A DNA stretch of 64,000 nucleotides from contig NZ_JBDFMD010000001.1 of assembly GCF_047238105.1 (NCBI RefSeq), forward strand, positions 434,001 to 498,000. Reading direction: 5' to 3'. This DNA is from Paenibacillus_D sp047238105 (GTDB taxonomy: Bacteria; Bacillota; Bacilli; Paenibacillales; Paenibacillaceae). Shown here one piece after another: positions 8,377 to 16,324 of this stretch (the stretch's first letter is position 1; each line of letters starts with the position of its first letter). The notes beneath the pieces were generated by a model, which saw nothing but the letters and a program-made list of their open reading frames with translations, did no database searches and was not told the origin of the DNA. The position numbers and the translations under genes were made by a program.

Positions 8377-8600
8377 TGAATATCCCCTCCCAATGAAATT
8401 TCCGAGTACAAGGTGCTGCGACTTTGACGAAGATGCTGGTTGGTGACGATAGTCGCCAGGGCTCGCCGCTCTTGCGGTGCAAGGGCAAGCAACGTAACTC
8501 GTACATCAATTTGGACTAGTAACAGCATATGTGGCAGATCGTGTTTTATGACGATTCGTTTTGATGGATTCTTCATCCGCGAATCGACCTTCCAAGAAAG

Positions 8601-8629
8601 GTTATATGACTCGGCGAGCTCAGATATTC
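8601..8629 (-). promoter_or_regulatory. Candidate sigma-E promoter of spoIVA, with about 340-base gap
   Basis: GAATATC (8623-8629) and CATATAAC (8601-8608) are 14 bases apart, close to the sigma-E pattern KMATATT-N14-CATACAMT. The interval 8377-8719 holds the yphF terminator, this promoter and about 220 bases of leader in which I find no convincing gene or structure. Confidence 0.5.
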
Positions 8630-8660
8630 GTATCAGGTCATAAAAACCTACCTTATTGCA

Positions 8661-8717
8661 ACAAAAAACAGCTGCCCAGCCGCGTTGCTTGTGCACACGC
8701 GAAGGACAGCTGTCGTT
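8661..8717 (-). terminator. Intrinsic terminator after yphF
   Basis: ACAGCTGTCC pairs with GGGCAGCTGT across a long GC-rich loop and is followed by TTTTTTG on the minus strand, directly past the yphF stop. Confidence 0.78.
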
Positions 8718-8719
8718 TG

Positions 8720-9454
8720 TTAAGGCTGGAGTCCAGCCATAGCCTGAACTTCCTCATCGACCCAGTGATAAACTGGGCCCTTTACCGGCACATAATCCGA
8801 GTTCTCGGTAAGCAGCGGTCGCAGATCTTCATCCGGTTCCGGCGAAAGCCCTCCCTCGCGGATCAATCTGGCGATATCCATGCCATAGTCGGCATACACT
8901 TTGCCTTGCTCATCGATCATAGCCGTTATATAACTGCCGGAGAAGCTGCTTTGCAGCTGCGGCTCCGGGATCGTCAACTTGCTGTAATCGATCCGGTACA
9001 AGCCTGGATACGCCTGCTCTCCGAGCGGCAGCTGGGCCCCGTGGATATCCGTCTGCTCACGGATGGCCCGCTCGATCTCATTGACCCGCTGGAACAGAAC
9101 CAGATCCATCAGCTTTACAGTAGGCTCTGTCGTCTCGTTGATGATCATAAAATAATAGTTGCCGCCCTTCTCAAAGGCAATGGACGGGATGTCACCGATA
9201 TACCCAAGCTCCTGAAGCCGTTTCATATCCATTCTGTATTTCTCGTAGGTGGGGGTCTGGGCATCGCTGTTCAGAATGGGAAGCAAGCCTGTTCGCTCCT
9301 GGTACTCCCCGATGACGCTTTGCATATTACGAACCGCTTCCCTTACCGTTCCCTGGTTCTGAACCAGGTTCTGCCGGGGGTACATACAGCCGCTGAGCAG
9401 CATTGTCATCGCCACGACCAATGCCGTTAATCGCCATCCTTTGATTGCTTTCAT
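8720..9454 (-). CDS. yphF: YphF-like lipoprotein
   Basis: Function unknown; the B. subtilis homologue lies at the same place, between spoIVA and yphE. The product has a lipoprotein signal: MKAIKGWRLTAL, a hydrophobic stretch and the lipobox LSGC with the lipidated Cys near residue 23. The mature part contains conserved segments such as TGLLPILNSDAQTPTYEKY and FEKGGNYYFMIINETTEPTVK. An upstream GTG/ATG would add eight residues; GGAGAGGGG before the ATG at 9454 fixes the start (244 residues). The assignment rests on synteny, lipobox and recalled sequence similarity. Confidence 0.8.
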   Translation of the reverse strand: MKAIKGWRLTALVVAMTMLLSGCMYPRQNLVQNQGTVREAVRNMQSVIGEYQERTGLLPILNSDAQTPTYEKYRMDMKRLQELGYIGDIPSIAFEKGGNYYFMIINETTEPTVKLMDLVLFQRVNEIERAIREQTDIHGAQLPLGEQAYPGLYRIDYSKLTIPEPQLQSSFSGSYITAMIDEQGKVYADYGMDIARLIREGGLSPEPDEDLRPLLTENSDYVPVKGPVYHWVDEEVQAMAGLQP

Positions 9455-9471
9455 CGCTTCCCCTCTCCTTG

Positions 9472-9822
9472 CTACCACAGTTCATCCTCCTGCTGCGCTT
9501 CCGCCAGTCTGCGTCGAACCGCTGCCCTGAGCGGATCCTCCGGCACTTCGATGACCGCATCGGCTCCCAGCCGAGCCTGACAAGACAGACGGATCCCTTC
9601 ACCGAGCTGCCCGGCCAGCTTGCGCCGTTCCAATTCGGAAGCGGGCAGCAGCCCTTGGCCGCCCGGCGTAATGTCCGACACCTTGCACATGAGGCAGCCT
9701 GCCTTGCCCCCGCACCGCGAGCGGATGGCTATCCCCGCCAGCCTGGCCGCATCCATCACCGTCGACCCGGCTTTCACGCGGATCGTACGGTCCTCGGGCA
9801 TAAACCTTACCATTATTGTCAT
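9472..9822 (-). CDS. 2Fe-2S ferredoxin-type protein
   Basis: A 116-residue plant-type (beta-grasp) ferredoxin that probably carries electrons in the cytoplasm. Cluster ligands are the cysteines of SRCGGKAGCLMCKV (near residues 38, 43, 46) and the Cys in RLSCQARL near residue 82. A charged C-terminal tail, AAVRRRLAEAQQEDELW, follows. Its ATG overlaps the stop of the upstream nucleotidyltransferase-like gene (ATGA) with AGGTGA six bases before it. Partner reductase or acceptor is unknown. Confidence 0.88.
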   Translation of the reverse strand: MTIMVRFMPEDRTIRVKAGSTVMDAARLAGIAIRSRCGGKAGCLMCKVSDITPGGQGLLPASELERRKLAGQLGEGIRLSCQARLGADAVIEVPEDPLRAAVRRRLAEAQQEDELW

Positions 9823-10424
9823 CTCAGATCACCTTCCCTGCTGCGAGACACCCATGCATTCATCTGCCGAGTCAGCTCGGGTGACAACCGGTTGCGGCTC
9901 GCAATCTTGCGCAGCAGCCGGATATGGCCATCTGATCCCGGCTCTTCCTCCAGCGCCCGGGCAATCAGCGATGTCCGGTCCGCTCTCCCCCGCAGCGCAT
10001 TGAACAACAGCTCGTGTACAAGCGGCACCAGGGCAACCTGGATCCCTGCCGCTTTTGTACAGTACGCATCAGCCAGGAGCACTTCTCTTACTTCCGTGCG
10101 ATAGGATCCTTTCGGATCGGTGATGGTGAAGCCGCCTACCAGCTCTACCTGTGTCTCTCCGATCCTGTAATGGCTCAGTACCGAATCATAAAGGCCGCTT
10201 CGGGAGCGCTGAGGTTGATCCACGGCATACGCTGACAGAAGCTGATGCAGCTTCTCTGCATCAGGCTCGTCCGCGTATAGATCAAGATCGCCCGGAGGCT
10301 GCGGCAGCGGCAGGCCCCGCAGCATGAGCCCGGCGCTGCCGCCGACAACCCAAGCCGTGTGTGCGGCTTCGGTGAGACGGGCAATGACAGCCAGGCTTTC
10401 GGTCATATGCGATGCCGCACTCAT
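9819..10424 (-). CDS. Nucleotidyltransferase-like protein
   Basis: The 201-residue product resembles the minimal nucleotidyltransferase fold: a WVVGGSAGLMLRG motif near residue 27 (the GGS/GG motif) followed by GDLDLYAD (the DxD metal site) near 45. A third acidic residue may be supplied by QVELVGGF. The natural substrate is not evident. The chosen ATG at 10424 has AAGGATG upstream; longer starts would run into the upstream ferredoxin gene. It is translationally coupled to ferredoxin genes on both sides, which is unusual company for this fold. Confidence 0.7.
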   Translation of the reverse strand: MSAASHMTESLAVIARLTEAAHTAWVVGGSAGLMLRGLPLPQPPGDLDLYADEPDAEKLHQLLSAYAVDQPQRSRSGLYDSVLSHYRIGETQVELVGGFTITDPKGSYRTEVREVLLADAYCTKAAGIQVALVPLVHELLFNALRGRADRTSLIARALEEEPGSDGHIRLLRKIASRNRLSPELTRQMNAWVSRSREGDLR

Positions 10425-10437
10425 GACAGACACATCC

Positions 10438-10734
10438 TTAGAAGTACGTTTTGTTGACCGCACGAATCGTACCGGCTCCCGACTTGACGATCGCCTGACA
10501 ACCCAGGCGGTAACCCTCTTCCATCTCATCCTCATCGAGCCGGTCCCACTCGGCATCCGTAATTTCCTCGAGGTGCTCCATCCCTTCGAGGACCAGGCAG
10601 CGGCAGCGCGCACAAGTGCCGCGTGTGCAGGAGAATCCCCAGTCGATCTGATGCTTCAGCGCCAGATCCAGCAGTGAGAGTCCGGCTTCCGCCTCGACCT
10701 CGGCCTGGATTGTACGTCCCTTCAGTTCAATCAT
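10438..10734 (-). CDS. 2Fe-2S ferredoxin
   Basis: A 98-residue plant-type ferredoxin with ligands in SCTRGTCARCRCLV (Cys near residues 36, 41, 44, with one extra Cys) and the fourth in YRLGCQAIV near 80. The middle segment EEITDAEWDRLDEDEMEEG is strongly acidic, as in ferredoxins that dock basic partners. The start ATG at 10734 has GGAGGAGG upstream. It is the second ferredoxin in a run of four small genes between yphE and yphF. Confidence 0.9.
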   Translation of the reverse strand: MIELKGRTIQAEVEAEAGLSLLDLALKHQIDWGFSCTRGTCARCRCLVLEGMEHLEEITDAEWDRLDEDEMEEGYRLGCQAIVKSGAGTIRAVNKTYF

Positions 10735-10759
10735 GCTGCATTCCTCCTCCGCATCTGTT

Positions 10760-10948
10760 TTATATAATGGAGATAAAGCTATATAAAATTCCGAACAATA
10801 ATAATGCAAAGGCAACAATCGACAAAATCAGCCGAATAACCCCTTTGGTTTTGGTCCTAGCCACCGTTATAAGCAGCGCCGCAAACGCCATCAGGCCGAT
10901 GCCGATAAAAGAAACCCACATTTTTGTCATTGGATCCATTGCGTCCAT
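10760..10948 (-). CDS. yphE: YphE-like small membrane protein (DUF2768)
   Basis: A 62-residue protein of two hydrophobic segments (about residues 11-29 and 37-60) separated by the basic hinge ARTKTKG. Length, topology and place between gpsA and spoIVA match YphE of B. subtilis, whose function is unknown. GGGAG lies ten bases upstream of the ATG. It probably heads the small ferredoxin operon, since a terminator and a promoter-like palindrome lie directly upstream. Confidence 0.78.
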   Translation of the reverse strand: MDAMDPMTKMWVSFIGIGLMAFAALLITVARTKTKGVIRLILSIVAFALLLFGILYSFISII

Positions 10949-10967
10949 CGCTTCACTTCTCCCGCCA

Positions 10968-10993
10968 TGCTATAATCTCAGGTTATTATAGCA
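10968..10993. promoter_or_regulatory. Symmetrical TGCTATAAT palindrome upstream of yphE
   Basis: TGCTATAAT and its reverse complement flank eight bases, a perfect nine-base inverted repeat. Each arm is a consensus extended -10, so the site could act as promoter for yphE on the minus strand and possibly in the opposite direction, or as an operator. Confidence 0.55.
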
Positions 10994-11000
10994 TCTGAAC

Positions 11001-11066
11001 AAAAAAAGGACAAAAGCTCAGGGGGATTCAAACGCGCCAAAGTGGCGCTTCCCTTCGCTTTTGTCC
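11001..11066 (-). terminator. Intrinsic terminator after spoVIF
   Basis: GGACAAAAGC and GCTTTTGTCC pair over ten bases, with an inner GCGCCA/TGGCGC hairpin, and are followed by seven T on the minus strand. Confidence 0.9.
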
Positions 11067-11075
11067 ACGTTCTTG

Positions 11076-11360
11076 TCACTTTTTCAGCATCATTTTAACC
11101 AGGGATTCCATATTATTCATATTCCCGGTCTTCTTCACGACACCGACGATGTCATTGATCGTATCTTCCGATACGGGCACTTTGGCCATTGCCGACACCT
11201 GCTTGATCAGCTTGCGCAGCTCAGCTTCGCTTTGCATCGTCTCCGATGTTACGCCGCTGGCCAGCTTTTTGACTGCCTGCTCACTGATTGGTTTGCCGGT
11301 TTTTTTGCTCACGGCGCTGAGCACGTCCTTGGAGATATTTTTGGGCAGTTGTTTGGCCAT
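11076..11360 (-). CDS. spoVIF: Stage VI sporulation protein F
   Basis: SpoVIF is a small coat-assembly protein acting with GerE late in the mother cell. The 94-residue product is all helical in appearance, with family stretches KNISKDVLSAVSKKTGKPI and ELRKLIKQVSAMAKVPVSE, and a Met/Asn-rich end. It ends in its own terminator. In B. subtilis the gene lies elsewhere, but in Paenibacillaceae it is commonly beside gpsA. Confidence 0.85.
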   Translation of the reverse strand: MAKQLPKNISKDVLSAVSKKTGKPISEQAVKKLASGVTSETMQSEAELRKLIKQVSAMAKVPVSEDTINDIVGVVKKTGNMNNMESLVKMMLKK

Positions 11361-11471
11361 ATGTCCTCCTCATCAAGTATGCGGCTTCTGACAAACGTTC
11401 GCACCTGTCGGCGACCGCCTGCATCTGCTTCATCATATGAAGAAGGGACGGGATTGGTGTAGGCGCTCCTC

Positions 11472-12482
11472 TTACTTGTCCATCTCCTGTGTCCGGCCGC
11501 GAGCCATCAAGTGCTCTACGGCCAGACGCGGCTCCTTGCCTTCGAACAATACGGCATGCAGTTGTTCCGTAATGGGCATCTGCACCTGATAGCGGCTGGC
11601 CAGGGAATGTGCAGCCGCAGTCGTACGTATCCCTTCGACCACCATCCCCATCCGCTCCAACACTTCTGCTACCGTCAAGCCTTGGGCCAGCAAGGAGCCT
11701 GCCCGCCAATTACGACTGTGCTGGCTGGTACACGTCACGATCAGGTCGCCTACGCCCGCCAATCCGGCAAATGTCAGCATATTGGCCCCCATCGCTTCAC
11801 CGAGCCTGCCTATCTCGGCCAGTCCTCTGGTGATCAGAGCCGCTTTGGCATTGTCTCCAAAACCAAGACCGTCAGAGAGACCTGCTCCGAGTGCAATAAT
11901 ATTCTTGATGGCCCCAGCGACTTCTACCCCAACGACATCTGTATTGGTGTAGACGCGGAAGTAATGATTGATAAAATAGTCTTGGGCCTGCTCTGCTGCC
12001 GTCCGATCGACGGACGCAACCACAACAGTCGTCGGCTGTTTGCGGACGACTTCCTCGGCATGGCTCGGTCCAGAGAGCACTACAAGCCGCTCTGCCGGCA
12101 CCGGGAGTTCTTCGGCAAGCACGCTGGACATCCGTTTGAGACTGTTCACCTCAAAGCCTTTGACGGCATGGAGCACCAGTGTGTCCTTTGTCAGGTAAGG
12201 CGCAGCCGCCTTGGCGACTTCCCGCAACGCCGATGAAGGTGCGACGAACAGGACCGCGTCAGCGCCCATCACAGCTTCAGCCAGGTCACTCGTAGCGGCG
12301 AGCCGCTCCGGCAATCTGACTTCCGGCAGGTACCGCGTGTTTAGACGGGTCTGATTAATCTCCTCGGCTTGCCTATCGCGACGCGTCCATAGACATACCT
12401 CGTGGCCATTATCCGCCAGCACAGCCGCCAGGGCCGTACCCCAGCTGCCTGCGACCAATACGGCCACTTTACGATTTGCCAT
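11472..12482 (-). CDS. gpsA: NAD(P)-dependent glycerol-3-phosphate dehydrogenase
   Basis: GpsA reduces dihydroxyacetone phosphate to sn-glycerol-3-phosphate for phospholipid synthesis. The 336-residue product has the N-terminal dinucleotide-binding segment VAVLVAGSWGTALA, in which the first Gly of GxGxxG is Val. The catalytic Lys lies in GAIKNIIALGAG and the substrate loop is in LAGVGDLIVTCTS. The ATG at 12482 has AAGGAG upstream and overlaps the plsY stop by 14 nt. plsY and gpsA together supply and acylate glycerol-3-phosphate, so coupling makes sense. Confidence 0.96.
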   Translation of the reverse strand: MANRKVAVLVAGSWGTALAAVLADNGHEVCLWTRRDRQAEEINQTRLNTRYLPEVRLPERLAATSDLAEAVMGADAVLFVAPSSALREVAKAAAPYLTKDTLVLHAVKGFEVNSLKRMSSVLAEELPVPAERLVVLSGPSHAEEVVRKQPTTVVVASVDRTAAEQAQDYFINHYFRVYTNTDVVGVEVAGAIKNIIALGAGLSDGLGFGDNAKAALITRGLAEIGRLGEAMGANMLTFAGLAGVGDLIVTCTSQHSRNWRAGSLLAQGLTVAEVLERMGMVVEGIRTTAAAHSLASRYQVQMPITEQLHAVLFEGKEPRLAVEHLMARGRTQEMDK

Positions 12483-13092
12483 GGGGCACTCCTTTCTTGG
12501 CGCCAAGCTTGTTCTCCGTACCCTGGATCAGGTTGCTCAGATTTTTGCGGTGCCTGACGACTGCCAGCAGCGCAACGACAAGCCCCGCCCAAAACAGGGG
12601 CATGCTCTGATCGATAACCAGGATCAAGAATGGCGTCATCAGTGCAAATACGAGCGAGCCCACCGAAACGTAGCGTGTGAGGACAATAACAAGAATCGCC
12701 AGAACCCCTGCCAGCAGCGACGGCACAAAAGCCAGCGTAGCCATGACGCCGACTGTCGTAGCAATCCCCTTGCCGCCTTTGAAGCGAAACCAGATCGGCC
12801 AGTTATGGCCGAAGACGGCAGCAAGTCCGCACAGTGACGCGACCCATTCGGTGTGATCCCCACCAAGCCAACGGCCGATAAGCACCGCTGCGATCCCCTT
12901 GGCCGCGTCAAGCAGCAGCACGGCAACCGCCGGTCCTTTACCGAGGACACGAAGGGTGTTGGTGGCACCTGCATTGCCGCTTCCATGCTGACGGATATCG
13001 ATGCCCTTGACCCACCTTGCAATGACAATACTAAACGCGATCGACCCCAACAAATAACTGATCACAACACCCAATACGGCTTCCAAAATCAT
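12469..13092 (-). CDS. plsY: Acyl-phosphate:glycerol-3-phosphate acyltransferase
   Basis: PlsY is an integral membrane enzyme that moves the acyl group from acyl-phosphate (made by PlsX) to glycerol-3-phosphate. The 207-residue protein has five to six hydrophobic segments and the three family motifs: SGNAGATNTLRVLGK near residue 37, the middle glycine-rich KGGKGIATT near 105, and the C-terminal RHRKNLSNLIQGTENK. The basic tail ends in gpsA. It follows der by six bases, in one operon. Confidence 0.96.
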   Translation of the reverse strand: MILEAVLGVVISYLLGSIAFSIVIARWVKGIDIRQHGSGNAGATNTLRVLGKGPAVAVLLLDAAKGIAAVLIGRWLGGDHTEWVASLCGLAAVFGHNWPIWFRFKGGKGIATTVGVMATLAFVPSLLAGVLAILVIVLTRYVSVGSLVFALMTPFLILVIDQSMPLFWAGLVVALLAVVRHRKNLSNLIQGTENKLGAKKGVPHGKS

Positions 13093-13098
13093 TCTCCC

Positions 13099-14421
13099 CT
13101 AATCTTCTTCGGACTTCCGACGCGTAAACATTCTGACCGGCGTCCCCTCAAAATTAAAAGCTGCACGAATTTTATTTTCCAGGTAGCGCTGGTATGAGAA
13201 ATGCATCAATTCCGGATCGTTGGCGAAGATCACAATCGTCGGCGGCTTCACAGCCACTTGTGTGACATAATTGATCTTCAGGCGTTTGCCTTTGTCCGAA
13301 GGCGGAGGGTTCATTGCTACAGCATCAGCTACGACATCGTTAAGCAGATGCGTCTGAATCCGCAGGGCGTGCTGCTCGGAAACATAATTCACAATAGGAA
13401 GCAGTTTTTGTAAGCGCTGTTTCGTTTTGGCTGACAAGAAAACGATGGGAGCATAGGTCATGAACAAGAAGTGATCACGGATGCTCTGTGTAAATTGCTG
13501 CATCGTCTTTTCATCTTTAGCGACCACATCCCATTTGTTCACCACGAAGACGCAAGCTTTGCCCGCTTCATGCGCATATCCGGCAATATGTTTGTCTTGG
13601 TCGATGATGCCTTCTTCTCCATTAATCAGGATTAACACGACATCTGTACGCTCGATTGCCTTTAATGCCCGCATCACGCTGTATTTCTCCGTCGTCTCGT
13701 ACACTTTGCCGCGCTTGCGCATCCCCGCTGTATCGATCAGAACATAGCGCTGGCCATCCCTCTCGAATGGCGTATCGATCGCATCGCGGGTCGTGCCGGC
13801 AATATTGCTGACGATGACCCTTTCTTCGCCCAGCAAAGCATTGACGAGCGAGGACTTGCCTACGTTCGGCCGGCCAATAAGAGCAACGCGGATCGTATCC
13901 TCGTCATACTCGTCCTCCTGCGGTTCAGGAAGCAGCCCTGCCGCTGCATCCAACAGATCTCCAATCCCCAAGCCATGCGCACCGGAGATCGCAACAGGAT
14001 CGCCAAATCCCAGACTATAAAATTCATAAATATCATCCATACGGTCCAAATTATCCACTTTATTGACAGCCACAACTACGGGCTTGCGGGAACGAAACAG
14101 CATCTGCGCCACTTCTTCATCCGCGTGTGTCAAACCGGTCTTGGCGTCGACCATAAATATGATCGTGTCGGCTTCTTCGATCGCCAGCTCCGCTTGCATG
14201 CGGACCGACTTCATGATCTCGTCCTCACCATCAATCTCGATACCGCCCGTATCGATGATGCTGAACGCTTTGCCGCTCCATTCGCTGGTACCGTAAAGAC
14301 GGTCCCTGGTAATGCCCGGTTTGTCTTCCACGATCGCCAGCCGGTCACCGATTATCCGGTTGAAGATCGTCGATTTACCCACATTTGGCCGCCCGACAAT
14401 AGCAATTACGGGTCTTGCCAT
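13099..14421 (-). CDS. der: Ribosome-associated GTPase Der (EngA)
   Basis: Der is an essential double GTPase of 50S subunit assembly. The 440-residue protein has two complete G domains: G1 GRPNVGKST near residue 8 with DTGG and NKVD, and G1 GRPNVGKSS near 183 with DTAGMRKRGK and NKWD. A KH-like C-terminal domain follows, ending in RRKSEED. Upstream in-frame ATGs would add an unrelated 34 residues; the ATG at 14421 is the usual start. A TGCTATGAT element about 50 bases upstream may be its promoter. Confidence 0.98.
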   Translation of the reverse strand: MARPVIAIVGRPNVGKSTIFNRIIGDRLAIVEDKPGITRDRLYGTSEWSGKAFSIIDTGGIEIDGEDEIMKSVRMQAELAIEEADTIIFMVDAKTGLTHADEEVAQMLFRSRKPVVVAVNKVDNLDRMDDIYEFYSLGFGDPVAISGAHGLGIGDLLDAAAGLLPEPQEDEYDEDTIRVALIGRPNVGKSSLVNALLGEERVIVSNIAGTTRDAIDTPFERDGQRYVLIDTAGMRKRGKVYETTEKYSVMRALKAIERTDVVLILINGEEGIIDQDKHIAGYAHEAGKACVFVVNKWDVVAKDEKTMQQFTQSIRDHFLFMTYAPIVFLSAKTKQRLQKLLPIVNYVSEQHALRIQTHLLNDVVADAVAMNPPPSDKGKRLKINYVTQVAVKPPTIVIFANDPELMHFSYQRYLENKIRAAFNFEGTPVRMFTRRKSEED

Positions 14422-14494
14422 CCATGTCCACTCCCCACTAAAATTCTCACGTATCTCATCATAGCAAAAAACGGCTGGCTTGGCTAACATTGAT

Positions 14495-14672
14495 TTATCT
14501 CTCCACGAGGATGACGGTGCCATTCTTCAAATCATGCGCACTTGCGTCCAGGATTTTCTCCAGCAAAAAAGCTGTATCCTGCAGCTCTTCGATGGTCTTT
14601 ACCTGAAATATCGGCGCACCGCCGCCAGGCTGGCCGCGGTTCAGCGTTACAATCGCTCTTATCTGTGCCATT
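14495..14672 (-). pseudogene. Small capping-type partner of the YIEGIA protein, frameshifted
   Basis: A gene of about 58 codons too short for routine detection. The ATG at 14672 has AAGGAGG eleven bases upstream, inside the end of the YIEGIA gene. It begins MAQIRAIVTL, then must shift at the AAA run at 14640-14642 to continue NRGQPGGGAPIF and end AHDLKNGTVILVER. With one A removed the product is 58 residues, resembling the small proteins encoded next to YIEGIA genes in Paenibacillus (annotated there as a capping complex subunit, from memory). Without the change the first frame continues into a different sequence. Function is not established by sequence. Confidence 0.68.
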
Positions 14673-14678
14673 ACTTAG

Positions 14679-15587
14679 TCAGCCTCCTTCACCCGCGTTG
14701 ACATGCGCCTCAGTCGGCATTCTCACAGCGGACTCCAGAACCGGCACGGCCATCGCAACCGAGATCGCTTTATCCTTGCTCAGTTCCTGCGGCAGCAGGA
14801 ACACGCCGAGCCGCCCGTCTGCCATATCCAGCTTGGCGAGTGGGACTAGCGCGGGCTCGCCGGAATCCCGGTAGACTCCAAGAATCGTCGACATGTCATA
14901 GAGGATCGCTTGACGCTGCCCCAGGTTGGCCAGTGTCACTTTGGCGTTCGCATTACGAGGATCAAAGATGATGCCAAGCCCTCGCTGAGCGATCAGCTCC
15001 CGGTTGGCCGACAGACCGATATTCATCATATAAATATCACCCACATATAGATCCGGCCCATCCAGCCTCACCGCAGCTATCTTCGCGGACGCGATATGGG
15101 AAAGTGATTTGCCGGAGCGCAATTTGTGCACGATATACATCGAGACCACTCCGGCAGCAACGCCCCAATACCAATCCGTCAAAATAGCAAACAAACTTGT
15201 GATAAATGCAGTCATAATAACAAGGTAATTACGGCCTTCAAACACCATCGCAATTCCTTCGATATAAGTTGTCCCTCTGGACACGAGCTCCATCTCGTCA
15301 ATCTTGGTTAAGGTTTCCCGTTCCATTTTTCGAACATCGCGAAATTGCTGAGCGGCAAGCGTGAGAAACGTAATCGCCGTATAATCTTTATCCAGCAAAG
15401 CCGGTACGGCTACTGCTCCCAGCGCCGCGGCAATGATGCCAAGCGAAATATGAATGATCCGGCCGTGCGGATAAGTAGGATATTGTCGATAGTCCGTTCG
15501 AAGCAGCAGCAGCCGTGCAAACAAACCAAAAAGTACGCCTATGACGATGCCCACGCTTAAACGGTTGGCAGCCAGGAACGCTATCAT
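14679..15587 (-). CDS. YIEGIA-domain membrane protein
   Basis: A 302-residue protein with several N-terminal membrane segments (from about residue 8 to 70, and again around 120-150) and a soluble C-terminal half. The name-giving motif TTYIEGIAMVFEGRNY lies near residue 105. The family occurs in spore-forming Bacillales and is thought, from conservation only, to belong to sporulation. It overlaps the preceding YphA-like gene by 4 nt and carries at its end the ribosome site of the small partner gene. Confidence 0.85.
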   Translation of the reverse strand: MIAFLAANRLSVGIVIGVLFGLFARLLLLRTDYRQYPTYPHGRIIHISLGIIAAALGAVAVPALLDKDYTAITFLTLAAQQFRDVRKMERETLTKIDEMELVSRGTTYIEGIAMVFEGRNYLVIMTAFITSLFAILTDWYWGVAAGVVSMYIVHKLRSGKSLSHIASAKIAAVRLDGPDLYVGDIYMMNIGLSANRELIAQRGLGIIFDPRNANAKVTLANLGQRQAILYDMSTILGVYRDSGEPALVPLAKLDMADGRLGVFLLPQELSKDKAISVAMAVPVLESAVRMPTEAHVNAGEGG

Positions 15588-16219
15588 GGATGTCCGCCCC
15601 CTTCATCCTGAAACTTTCCTGTCTGCCATTGACTGCGCATAAACCATAGCAACCTGACTCCCGTACCAGTCAGCTTGGCGACAGTCGCGGCAGCCAACAG
15701 ACTGTCCCACCACGCCCAGCTGCCGAGCAATCCCGAACCAGGTCCATTAACCGACAACAAACGTGCGGTTTCAGCAGCTAGCAAGGAAAATGCGACAATG
15801 ACGAGTTGTTCCTCGAATCGCCAAGTCAGCAGGCCAGTGAACAGGCCGATAAGAACAATGCCATCCCAGGCAGGATGCAGGATGAAAAACACCGGATCCA
15901 CCCGATACAATCGTTCCAGCCCATACCAACCAAGAGCAGCCACCACACTACCGCCGACGAGCACGATCATCGTTCCGGTCTGCAGCGGTAAACGTATCGT
16001 AGTTGCAGACCAGATGATTAGCCACAAAACGGATAAATGAATACTGAGACCCTCTGTAATCGGCAGTGCGAACGGCAACGAAAAAACAAGACCTCCTGCC
16101 AGCACCAACAGTCTGGACCGCGTGATTTCACCAAAAAGCGCGTTTCGCCAACCTGTTGACAACAAGATCAGAATGACGGTTATCGCCCAAACCGTCAACA
16201 CCCCCGCATTCATTGGCAT
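15584..16219 (-). CDS. YphA-like integral membrane protein
   Basis: A 211-residue protein of six or seven hydrophobic segments with few charged residues until the C-terminal RSQWQTGKFQDEGGGHP. Its size and position between rpsA and der fit YphA of B. subtilis; function unknown. Its stop overlaps the YIEGIA start, so both proteins are probably made together in the membrane. The family is poorly conserved, so the name is mainly by position. Confidence 0.68.
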   Translation of the reverse strand: MPMNAGVLTVWAITVILILLSTGWRNALFGEITRSRLLVLAGGLVFSLPFALPITEGLSIHLSVLWLIIWSATTIRLPLQTGTMIVLVGGSVVAALGWYGLERLYRVDPVFFILHPAWDGIVLIGLFTGLLTWRFEEQLVIVAFSLLAAETARLLSVNGPGSGLLGSWAWWDSLLAAATVAKLTGTGVRLLWFMRSQWQTGKFQDEGGGHP

Positions 16220-16280
16220 CCCTCCGTTGCCACTATTATGCGCCGCAGGGGGTAAAATAAACCCACAAAAACTGAAATCA

Positions 16281-16306
16281 AAAAGCAGCCCTCTATGAGG
16301 GCTGCT
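16281..16306 (-). terminator. Intrinsic terminator after rpsA
   Basis: AGCAGCCCTC and GAGGGCTGCT pair over ten bases with loop ATA, followed by TTTTGATTT on the minus strand, 18 bases past the rpsA stop. Confidence 0.93.
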
Positions 16307-16324
16307 CTTATGATTATTGCAAAC

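Noticed and set aside
8253..8696. 147-codon minus-strand frame crossing the spoIVA start
   Set aside because: Most of it would overlap spoIVA in another frame; it has no ribosome site at its own start. A shorter internal ATG with GGAAGG is too weak to call.
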